A stretch of 5,761 nt of DNA from an uncultured Lachnospiraceae bacterium (GTDB lineage Bacteria; Bacillota_A; Clostridia; Lachnospirales; Lachnospiraceae): contig CAJUGZ010000272.1 of NCBI GenBank assembly GCA_910585855.1, forward strand, positions 1 through 5,761, written 5' to 3'. The translations under genes were made by a program, and so were the position numbers. Shown in pieces: positions 1-4,675 of this stretch. The stretch's first letter is position 1. Each line of letters begins with the position of its first letter. The notes under the pieces were generated by a model that searched no databases, was not told the DNA's origin, and worked only from the letters and a program-made list of their open reading frames with translations.

Positions 1-54
1 GGCTATTTTGTAGCCGGTGTAAATGTCATCCCATTGGGGGTGGCTGAACTGTAA
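1..54 (+). CDS. C-terminal tail of an unrecognised gene (partial)
   Basis: Frame 1 is open from the window edge to a TAA at 52-54 and gives the 17-residue tail GYFVAGVNVIPLGVAEL. The other two forward frames hit stops early. Codon use is somewhat GC-richer than the intergenic DNA that follows, and the sequence turns strongly AT-rich right after the stop, as expected at a gene end. The peptide is too short to assign to a family. A chance open frame of this length is possible, so confidence is modest. Confidence 0.35.
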   Translation, partial: GYFVAGVNVIPLGVAEL

Positions 55-116
55 CTATGGATTTTTTATTTCACAAAAATTTTTTATTTTCCTATTGACA
101 TTTATTAACGAAACTT

Positions 117-235
117 GTGACATACTCCCGCCGCCTAAGAGGCGGGGGCTTCTCGCTCAAGCACTCTAATGAGCACAGTATCAACGAGCTAACCCCGTGT
201 GCCCCACGGTTTCTATGTTTTTGTTATGTAGTCAC
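117..235 (-). ncRNA. Probable omega RNA (reRNA) scaffold of TnpB
   Basis: TnpB guide RNAs in this family come from the 3' end of tnpB plus the right end of the element, with the guide taken from flanking DNA. Here the segment from the last tnpB codons to the right end folds well. GTGAC at the tnpB stop can pair with GTCAC at the element terminus, and with one bulged base this becomes an 8-bp closing stem. Inside are a CCGTG/CACGG hairpin and the strong right-end hairpin. If the end at 117 is right, the guide starts on the complement at 116 and reads AAGTTTCGTTAATAAATGTC. The 5' boundary is unknown and probably lies further inside tnpB. Transcription is inferred, not visible. Confidence 0.55.
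127..148 (-). repeat. Right-end subterminal hairpin of the IS
   Basis: Bases 131-136 (CCGCCT) and 140-145 (AGGCGG) form a perfect stem around the 3-base loop AAG. The stem extends by CCC (127-129) with GGG (146-148) if G130 is bulged. A single extrahelical base in the stem is typical of hairpins recognised by Y1 transposases. The left-end hairpin at 1802-1824 has the same size and 3-base loop but no bulge. Confidence 0.75.
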
Positions 236-1318
236 TAATCGCATACCCTCATTCCTTATGTTTATTGCTGCATTTACATCTCTATCGTGATGCGTGCCGC
301 ATTCAGGACAATCCCATACCCTGACGGACAAATCTTTTATACCAGGGTTCTTATATCCACAGCAAGAACAAGTCTGACTGCTTGCAAAAAACTTGTCTAC
401 CCGTACAAGCTGTTTCCCTATGTCAGCAAGCTTGTATTGCAGGAACATTGTAAACATACCCCACCCGTTATCTGTTACGGATTTGCCAAAGCGTAAAGAT
501 TGCGCCATTGCTTTCATATCCAGATCTTCAATGCACACGCAGTCGTAAATACCCGCTATCCGTCTTGACTGTTTGTGCAGAAAATCTTTTCTTTGATTCG
601 CAATTTTTTCATGCAGTTTAGCTACTTTAAGACGCTGCTTATCACGGTTTCTTGAGCCTTTCTGCATTTTAGACATCTTGCACTGCTCACGCTTCAAGCG
701 TTTTTCTGTTTGTCTGTAATATCCCGGATAAGCAGGTTCATTTCCATTGCTGTCCTTGTATAGTCCATGCATGGAGTAGTCCAGTCCTAAGAAACTATGC
801 GGTGTTTGTTCTTGTACTTGATTTTCGTACTCGAACAAAACACTTGCATCATACTTTCCACTAGGTGTCTGAATTATCGTTACGGATTTAAGTTTGTAAT
901 CAGACGGAATAAGCCTATGTTGTTTTAGTTTTACAAATCCGATTTTAGGTAGTTTGATATAATCGTTTTCAATGTATATATTTCCATTTATGCAGTTTGT
1001 TGTGTAGCTTCTGCGGTTGGATTTCCTGCTCTTGAATTTCGGAAAACCGGCTTTGGGATTTTTGAAAAAATTATTGTATGCCGTCTGCAAATGTATTTGT
1101 GAATTTGCAAGAGCAAGACTGTCAACCTCCTTTAACCATTCAAACTCTTTTTTATACTGTGCAGGAGTGTTGTTTAATTTTTGTTTTGTTTCTTTGTAAT
1201 ACTTGATTTTATCTGACAGCATTTGATTGTAGATAAACCGCACACAGCCAAAGGTTTTTGCAAACATTGTCTGCTGCTGTAAAGTTGGATATATTCTGAA
1301 TTTGTAGGCTTTGTTCAA
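224..1318 (-). CDS. tnpB: TnpB, RNA-guided DNA endonuclease of IS200/IS605 element
   Basis: This 364-residue protein belongs to the TnpB/OrfB family, which uses an RNA guide from the element's right end to cut DNA next to a short TAM; it is the ancestor type of Cas12. The N-terminal domain starts with the typical KFRIYPT segment and a FGCVRFIYN motif (residues 23-31). The split RuvC nuclease looks complete: Asp180 in FLGLDYS, Glu264 in VCIEDLDMKA, and Asp347 in HDRDVNAAINI. The zinc ribbon has Cys317 and Cys320 (CSCC) and Cys337 and Cys340 (CPEC). Length is normal for the family and no stops or frameshifts are seen. The start is a TTG at 1318-1316, preceded by AAAGGA, and it overlaps the TGA of the tnpA frame by two bases, so translational coupling was likely in the parent element. 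Downstream lie the omega RNA region and right end. The contrast with the broken neighbour tnpA suggests separate maintenance of tnpB. Confidence 0.93.
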   Translation of the reverse strand: MNKAYKFRIYPTLQQQTMFAKTFGCVRFIYNQMLSDKIKYYKETKQKLNNTPAQYKKEFEWLKEVDSLALANSQIHLQTAYNNFFKNPKAGFPKFKSRKSNRRSYTTNCINGNIYIENDYIKLPKIGFVKLKQHRLIPSDYKLKSVTIIQTPSGKYDASVLFEYENQVQEQTPHSFLGLDYSMHGLYKDSNGNEPAYPGYYRQTEKRLKREQCKMSKMQKGSRNRDKQRLKVAKLHEKIANQRKDFLHKQSRRIAGIYDCVCIEDLDMKAMAQSLRFGKSVTDNGWGMFTMFLQYKLADIGKQLVRVDKFFASSQTCSCCGYKNPGIKDLSVRVWDCPECGTHHDRDVNAAINIRNEGMRLVTT

Positions 1319-1729
1319 TTCCTTTCACCTTGACTTTCTATATACTTTTTAATTACTTCAATAGACGTACCGCCTGTTGTCAGCAGACAGAAACTTTGAC
1401 TCCAAAAATGTTCTTTCCAAAGTTTCTGTCGTATTGAAAGAAATTCTTTTTTCAAAAGTCTGCTGCTTGCGTTTTTGTATGCATTTATAAACTTACTTAT
1501 TTCTGTATTTGGATGTGCTTTGAAGAGTATAGGAACATGTCTTTATCCTGATTTCACTCTTGTAATGTGATATTGTACTTATGTGAGATATACTCAAAAA
1601 TTTCCATTGCACGGTTGGAAATCGGATCATCAAATACTTTTCTGCAATATTTTACAACAAGGATAAGAGGATAGTACATCAGAAATACTGAATGTGAATT
1701 GCTGTCTAAATTTACTTATAATCAGTCAT
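1315..1729 (-). pseudogene. tnpA: Degenerate tnpA, Y1 (HUH) transposase of IS200/IS605
   Basis: Read in pieces, the minus strand encodes an IS200/IS605 TnpA of normal length (about 138 codons). The order is MTDYK, then NSHSVFLMYYPLILVVKY, then RKVFDDPISNRAMEIFEYI, then HVPILFKAHPNTEISKF, ending in SFCLLTTGGTSIEVIKKYIE and SQGERN. Lesions visible: a frame change near 1714 just after the fifth codon; a TGA at 1554-1556 where the family has Trp; a single-base loss near 1538 right before the active-site motif; and the HUH motif itself reading HVP instead of HVH. The family's YYHL segment also reads YYPL. The catalytic tyrosine in IKKYIE is still encoded. With these lesions no active enzyme can be made. 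The stop overlaps the TTG start of tnpB. Confidence 0.88.
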
Positions 1730-1751
1730 TTTCTATTCTTCTACTGATTAT

Positions 1752-1780
1752 AATATAACATAATGCTCTAAACCTGTCAA
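1752..1780 (-). promoter_or_regulatory. Sigma-A-type promoter driving tnpA-tnpB
   Basis: On the complement, a perfect -35 TTGACA (1780-1775) is followed after exactly 17 bases by the -10 TATATT (1757-1752). It lies between the left-end hairpin and the tnpA start, about 25 bases upstream of the ATG. It would transcribe the dead tnpA, tnpB and the omega RNA region as one unit. Confidence 0.7.
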
Positions 1781-1801
1781 GTATGACCAGAACACAATTC
1801 A

Positions 1802-1824
1802 TCCCCCACTTTAGAAGTGGGGGA
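1802..1824 (-). repeat. Left-end subterminal hairpin of the IS
   Basis: Bases 1802-1811 and 1815-1824 are perfectly complementary (10 bp, TCCCCCACTT with AAGTGGGGGA) around the 3-base loop TAG. On the element strand GAAG precedes it, and TTAAC lies about 17 bases further out, as expected for a guide/cleavage-site pair. Placed at the 5' end of the tnpA-tnpB unit, it is the TnpA recognition hairpin rather than a terminator. Confidence 0.75.
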
Positions 1825-1911
1825 CTTCTTGCCAGTTTTAGTTAAAACAAATATAAACGAAAACCTTTTCAGGGAAAAAACTATTAAGAGATAAATAAGG
1901 AGGCAAAATTT

Positions 1912-2433
1912 ATGAATGAAGTAATGAAAAATTTATTTACAAGAAGAAGTATCCGTTCTTTTCAAAAACAAGAAATTCCAAGAGAGGAATTAGAACAAAT
2001 TCTTCAGGCAGCCCTTTATACTCCAAGTGGTATGAACCGCCAAACTTGGAAATTTACAGCTATTGTAAATCAAGAAAAAATCCAGACTCTTGCTGATAAA
2101 ATCGGAAAAGAATTAAACAGATAAGGCTATGATTTTTATCGTCCTTCTGTTCTTATTATCTCATCCAATGAAAAAAACAGTCGGTGGGGAAAAGAAGACA
2201 ACACCTGTGCATTAGAAAATATTTTTCTTGCTGCTCATTCCTCTGGAATCGGTTCTGTATGGATTAACCAACTAAACAATGCCATGGCAGACAAACCTGC
2301 CATTCGTACTATATTAAAGGAATTTGGCATACCAGATACACATACTGTTTATGGTGCAGCAGCGCTAGGCTATCCTGCAGACCCTATCACCAAAGAAGTA
2401 AAAAAGATAGGAAGTTATAGCATTATAGAATAA
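1912..2433 (+). pseudogene. Nitroreductase-family (FMN-dependent) gene with one in-frame stop
   Basis: The reading frame from ATG 1912 to TAA 2433 (174 codons including the final stop) is broken by one TAA at codon 71 (2122-2124), with no frame change. Before it is an N-terminus typical of nitroreductases: the RRSIRSF motif (residues 11-17, FMN phosphate contact), EIPREELEQILQAAL, then TPSGMNRQTWKF. After it come GYDFYRPSVLIISS, then ALENIFLAAHSSGIGSVWI (the family's ALxNxxLAAxxxGxGSxW segment), and AALGYP near the end. The total length, about 173 residues, is normal for a compact nitroreductase. Family members transfer electrons from NAD(P)H through FMN to nitro or quinone substrates; the substrate here cannot be told. 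A strong AAGGAGG (1897-1903) sits 8 bases before the ATG. The likely change is GAA to TAA. Apart from that stop the frame is well preserved, so the mutation is recent or a sequencing error. No good restart codon is seen just after it. Confidence 0.85.
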
Positions 2434-2500
2434 CAGTTTTACAAAATGGAGAATCACTTTAGGCTTTATATAAATATCATTTTTTTATAAGAGGGAGGAC

Positions 2501-2654
2501 GCTGGAATGGGAAGTAAGGTCTATTCCGAGCCCGCTTGCGCTTAACATTTCCTATTTTCATAACGGACACATAAGGCACGAAAACACAACAGTACCGTGC
2601 CTAAGCGCCGATGGGAAATGATAACCCTTCATAGACCTTCCTTCCCATTCCAGC
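2501..2654. repeat. 154-bp inverted-repeat element (MITE-like or structured RNA)
   Basis: The outer arms 2501-2524 and 2631-2654 are complementary over 24 bases with one mismatch (2515 against 2640). Further complementarity lies inside: GGCACG 2575-2580 with CGTGCC 2596-2601; GCGCTTA 2538-2544 with TAAGCGC 2602-2608; and CATTTCC 2546-2552 with GGAAATG 2614-2620. The last two pairings cross, so they are either alternatives or a pseudoknot. The segment is richer in GC than its flanks. It sits between two convergent genes, but no T-run follows on either strand, so it is not a standard terminator. No clear target-site duplication is visible. It could be a non-autonomous mobile element or an RNA structure. 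Confidence 0.7.
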
Positions 2655-2682
2655 TGTTTCTATCAGTTTCAAAGTGTCAATT

Positions 2683-3345
2683 CTAATATTCTAGATATGC
2701 CCTTAATTGTAAAGTAAGATAATAACCTTTTTCTGCATCCCCTATTCTAGTATCATTTTGATATTCCTGTTGAATATGGAAAAATTGATGAATTCCTATA
2801 CAAGCATGATTCTTTAATACCCAATATTGAGAAACCCATTCTTTTTGTTCTAAAATAACAGGGTCTCCAATTTCTATATGATCGATTAAATTATCTTTTC
2901 GTTCTTCTGCTTCGTAATATTCCCTTATTTCTGTTTCTATTTCCTTATATAATTGATATAATTCTTCCTCTGTATCTTTGTAAAAAAACAATTCTACTAT
3001 AGATAAGCCTTCTTCATAATTTTCATACTTTATCTTATTATAAGTACAAATCACTTTTCCGCTACATTCCAAGTCTTTTAAATATAATTCCTGATCCAGT
3101 AAAATTTCATCAAAACTTACCTCTGTTGCTTTAGAAAATGTAAAGTGATGCTTTTCTAACTCTTTTTCAGAAGAATACCAATCCATATCTAAAAACTGGG
3201 GAACGCTTTCCTCCAATACAGCATCTAAAAAAGATTCTTCTTCTATTCGTTTTACAACTCCTATTTGATTCCATCCCCAAAATCCTCCAATCAAAAATAA
3301 AACTGCTATTCCAATTATCCCTATCTTTTTCCATTTTAATTTCAT
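2683..3345 (-). CDS. Unrecognised membrane-anchored or exported protein
   Basis: This gene encodes 220 residues. The N-terminus MKLKWKK is followed by a hydrophobic stretch, IGIIGIAVLFLIGGFWGW (about residues 8-25), which makes a single anchor helix or uncleaved signal. There is no lipobox Cys. The rest is hydrophilic and acidic, rich in Glu, Tyr and Lys, with charged helical segments such as KDTEEELYQLYKEIETEI, and should lie outside the membrane. I do not recognise a family. The frame stays open upstream to 3417, but the ATG at 3345 is chosen because GAAAGGA precedes it with about 9 bases spacing, the signal-like segment starts there, and the upstream part runs through IS-end sequence. It converges with the nitroreductase gene across the inverted repeat at 2501-2654. 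A remnant IS end lies within about 30 bases of its start, so its original promoter may have been displaced. Confidence 0.8.
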   Translation of the reverse strand: MKLKWKKIGIIGIAVLFLIGGFWGWNQIGVVKRIEEESFLDAVLEESVPQFLDMDWYSSEKELEKHHFTFSKATEVSFDEILLDQELYLKDLECSGKVICTYNKIKYENYEEGLSIVELFFYKDTEEELYQLYKEIETEIREYYEAEERKDNLIDHIEIGDPVILEQKEWVSQYWVLKNHACIGIHQFFHIQQEYQNDTRIGDAEKGYYLTLQLRAYLEY

Positions 3346-3378
3346 AAATAAAATCCTTTCTGTTGTCGTAGACGGAAA

Positions 3379-3400
3379 CCCACTGTTTTTAGGCGGTGGG
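3379..3400 (+). repeat. IS-end-like hairpin of the remnant
   Basis: CCCAC (3379-3383) pairs with GTGGG (3396-3400). The stem continues inward with T-G, G-C and two more G-T pairs to a TTTA loop (3388-3391). The G-T pairs exist only on the plus strand (they become A-C on the complement), so the plus strand is the folded one. It lies about 34 bases upstream of the start codon of the minus-strand gene. Confidence 0.5.
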
Positions 3401-3637
3401 AGAAGCCATTCTTGCACAAAATGCTATCTTGTATTATCATACATAGAGAAAACCGTTGGAAGCGATGGATTGCTTTGAAGGCACTCTTTGTACTTTGAAA
3501 AGTTAAGATAAGAGGTTTTTCACACCAACCGTTGTGAATGTAAAATCTGAAACGTATAAAAAACCAATTGCATGGCATGGGAAGTTTGAGTACCAGATGC
3601 AGTTACAGCAGAGTATATCTTTGTTGTAAAGGGTGTT

Positions 3638-3734
3638 GTCAACCATCCTGTGATATAACGCTACTTTAAGTAATAATACTTATCGGGATTTAAAGGTCGG
3701 AGGCGTAAGCCGTTACTACGACTGGGTAGTTGAC
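3638..3734 (+). ncRNA. Structured RNA segment, possible omega RNA 3' part of the remnant
   Basis: GTCAACCATCC (3638-3648) pairs with GGGTAGTTGAC (3724-3734) in a stem of 11 positions with one mismatch and one wobble, enclosing the whole segment. Inside are a perfect hairpin of TAAGTA (3667-3672) with TACTTA (3677-3682), and a two-tier hairpin of GTCG (3696-3699) with CGAC (3719-3722) around GGC-GTAA-GCC (3702-3711). TTTTT follows directly, so it could also end transcription. A closing stem plus inner hairpins at the 3' end of a tnpB-like tail resembles the intact IS. The function is inferred. Confidence 0.45.
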
Positions 3735-3781
3735 TTTTTCTAGATACAATTTAATTTTAGCACCTTTTTTTTTATTTGACC

Positions 3782-3829
3782 ATGACAAAAAAGTTGCTAT
3801 TTTTTATAAAAAAACAACCTTTTTGTCAT
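3782..3829. repeat. Long AT-rich palindrome
   Basis: Arms 3782-3796 and 3815-3829 are complementary over 15 bases with one mismatch (ATGACAAAAAAGTTG against its partner), and the spacer, with T6 and A7 runs, can pair too. No T-run follows the second arm in the plus direction. It lies about 25 bases upstream of a TATAAT (3852-3857), so an operator for a dimeric regulator, a cruciform or a transcription end for minus-strand reads are all possible. Confidence 0.6.
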
Positions 3830-3860
3830 AATTATCTTCCAATAAATAGTATATAATAGA

Positions 3861-4033
3861 AAATGTTGTCTTATAAATAAAGATAAAGGAAAATCTAATT
3901 ATGAAAATGAACAAATTTATTATCCATCTTCGTTCCTTTTTTTACAATTCCACTTTCCTACATTTTAATTTTTATTACTCTTTCCCCCTAAAAATTCAGG
4001 ATAAACTTATAAACTTAAAAAAGACAACATTTT
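3861..4033. repeat. 173-bp segment bounded by a perfect 13-bp inverted repeat
   Basis: AAAATGTTGTCTT (3861-3873) and AAGACAACATTTT (4021-4033) are exact reverse complements. The enclosed DNA is very AT-rich and holds a 44-codon ORF. There is no clear flanking duplication. It may be a tiny inverted-repeat element or the two halves of a long-range RNA stem. Confidence 0.5.
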
Positions 4034-4035
4034 GA
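3901..4035 (+). CDS. Possible 44-residue peptide, unrecognised
   Basis: ATG 3901 to TGA 4033-4035 gives MKMNKFIIHLRSFFYNSTFL, continuing to LKIQDKLINLKKTTF. An AAAGGA lies about 11 bases upstream of the ATG and a TATAAT (3852-3857) upstream of that, with no matching -35. The peptide is aromatic and basic with no clear signal or transmembrane pattern. Such ORFs arise by chance in AT-rich DNA, and most of it lies inside the 13-bp inverted repeat pair, so coding status is doubtful. Confidence 0.2.
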   Translation: MKMNKFIIHLRSFFYNSTFLHFNFYYSFPLKIQDKLINLKKTTF

Positions 4036-4157
4036 TTTTATAAGAAAATGGGATAAAAACTTTTTAGAGTTTTCAAAATTTTCAAGCGGAAACTCGCTGG
4101 CAGTGTACAATTCTTATTCTGTAATAAAATATAATTTCTATCGCTATCTAACCAACA

Positions 4158-4483
4158 GCGAGAGGCGGTTTGCTTCTGTCCTTTGACTGCGACTTCGGAG
4201 AACGGTTAGAAAGTCTTGGTTTCTGTAGGACTATCTAGAATTTTTTGCATATCCTGCTTCCATGCAGGGTATGCAAAAAAAGGGGCGTGTTTAGCCCGGA
4301 AGATAGGGAAGAGAATGTTTTATGGCTGGTAAAATCCGTCCCTTACACCTATTTCATTTCGGTTGTTATGAGGGCGAATTGCGCCCCGGTTCGTCCGGTT
4401 GGATGAACCTAAATACAGAAATCATAGACTTTCTTTCCGTTTGGAGCGGAGCAAGCAAAGGACAGAAGCAAACCGCCTCTTGC
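4158..4483. repeat. 326-bp GC-richer element with long imperfect inverted arms
   Basis: A 25-base perfect inverted repeat (4161-4185 with 4456-4480) extends outward by two further matches and inward, with gaps, to about 4229 and 4414; 4201-4228 matches the complement of 4414-4441 closely. The arms are therefore about 70-75 bases long. The interior carries a separate palindrome at 4241-4280 and a 56-codon ORF. The element is clearly richer in GC than the AT-rich DNA on both sides, suggesting foreign origin. A 21-base part of the right arm and its outer flank recurs inverted at 5589-5609, so this is a dispersed repeat family. No transposase is present, which fits a non-autonomous element or a large structured RNA. 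Confidence 0.65.
4241..4280. repeat. 17-bp palindrome inside the 326-bp element
   Basis: Bases 4241-4257 and 4264-4280 pair fully, with one T-G wobble (4252 with 4269), around the loop TTCCAT. The arms begin with T6 and end with A6-A7, so the T-run is on the 5' side of the stem on both strands. That argues against an intrinsic terminator and for a cruciform or RNA-stem role. Confidence 0.65.
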
Positions 4484-4492
4484 GTCCGGTGA
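4322..4492 (+). CDS. Possible 56-residue ORF within the repeat element
   Basis: ATG 4322 to TGA 4490-4492 encodes MAGKIRPLHLFHFGCYEGEL, continuing with RPGSSGWMNLNTEIIDFLSV, then WSGASKGQKQTASCVR. The codons are much GC-richer than in neighbouring genes. A weak AGGGAAG lies about 11 bases upstream. The ORF overlaps the right inverted arm, so its C-terminal half is fixed by the repeat sequence. It may be a real small protein of the element or a by-product of it; I do not recognise a family. Confidence 0.22.
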   Translation: MAGKIRPLHLFHFGCYEGELRPGSSGWMNLNTEIIDFLSVWSGASKGQKQTASCVR

Positions 4493-4578
4493 AAGCCACC
4501 CCCTTCTGGCAGCATCCTAATCTCCAAAAGCCTAATTTTTTACTTTATAAGTTTATCCTGCTAAAAATTTTCTGCAAG

Positions 4579-4607
4579 TTGCTTTTTCTATCATACCATG
4601 TTAAAAT
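4579..4607 (+). promoter_or_regulatory. Extended -10 promoter for the aldose 1-epimerase gene
   Basis: A TAAAAT -10 (4602-4607) is preceded by TG at 4599-4600 (extended -10) and, at 17-base spacing, by a weak -35 TTGCTT (4579-4584). Transcription would start near 4614, giving a leader of about 60 bases. No operator is apparent. Confidence 0.5.
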
Positions 4608-4675
4608 AAATCTAACTTAATCCTATATTTTAAAATACCATTAAAAATAATAAATAAAAAAGAAAGGCAACAGTT

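Larger units (their letters stand above)
117..1840 (-). mobile_element. IS200/IS605-family insertion sequence (tnpA pseudogene + intact tnpB)
   Basis: On the minus strand the order is left-end hairpin, promoter, tnpA-like pseudogene, tnpB and right-end hairpin, which is the standard layout of an IS605-type element with both genes. Neither end has terminal inverted repeats; both carry subterminal hairpins in the same orientation, each preceded by GAAG, which fits the guide-tetranucleotide logic of this family. I place the left cleavage after TTAAC (1841-1845 on the complement) and the right cleavage after TCAC (117-120 on the complement). TTAAC and TCAC are the expected style of cleavage sites, but the exact ends are inferred and could be off by a few bases. 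There is no target duplication, as expected for the family. Own-enzyme mobility looks lost because tnpA is broken. Confidence 0.85.
3371..3734 (+). mobile_element. Gutted IS200/IS605-like remnant (ends with little inside)
   Basis: The left part holds an IS-end-like hairpin (3379-3400) whose sequence around TTAGGCGG(T/C)GGGAG matches the right-end region of the intact IS read on the complement. The right part (3638-3734) is a structured segment closed by a stem ending in GTTGAC, much as the intact element's right end is closed by GTGAC/GTCAC. An open frame ending EYIFVVKGVVNHPVI at TAA 3656-3658 runs into that structured segment, where tnpB would end. Between the ends no frame is intact and no transposase motif is recognisable. 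I infer a deletion derivative in the plus orientation. The boundaries are approximate, and an unrelated structured element cannot be excluded. Confidence 0.5.

Noticed and set aside
287..496. 69-codon plus-strand ORF opposite tnpB
   Set aside because: It lies wholly antisense to the well-supported tnpB coding sequence and has no ribosome binding site or family motif.
1017..1199. 60-codon plus-strand ORF opposite tnpB
   Set aside because: Antisense shadow of the N-terminal half of tnpB; no independent support.
2501..2654. Bidirectional terminator for the convergent genes
   Set aside because: Arms and spacing are long and no T-run follows either arm, so a simple terminator is not the best reading, although some termination role cannot be excluded.
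3346..3417. N-terminal extension (24 codons) of the anchored-protein gene
   Set aside because: The extension translates the IS-end hairpin and would bury the signal-like segment; the ATG at 3345 has its own ribosome binding site.
3342..3578. 78-codon minus-strand ORF upstream of the anchored-protein gene
   Set aside because: It runs through the remnant IS hairpin and structured region, overlaps the start of the real gene and shows no recognisable protein features.
4241..4280. Intrinsic terminator
   Set aside because: The T-run is on the 5' side of the stem on both strands, so neither transcript would have the U-tract after the hairpin.
4097..4512. CTGGCAG direct repeat (4097-4103 and 4506-4512) as target duplication of the 326-bp element
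   Set aside because: The two copies are not immediately adjacent to the inverted arms, and a 7-base match at this spacing may be chance.
4399..4620. 73-codon plus-strand ORF
   Set aside because: It straddles the edge between the GC-richer repeat and AT-rich flank, lacks a ribosome binding site and overlaps the better-placed 56-codon frame and the lacX promoter.
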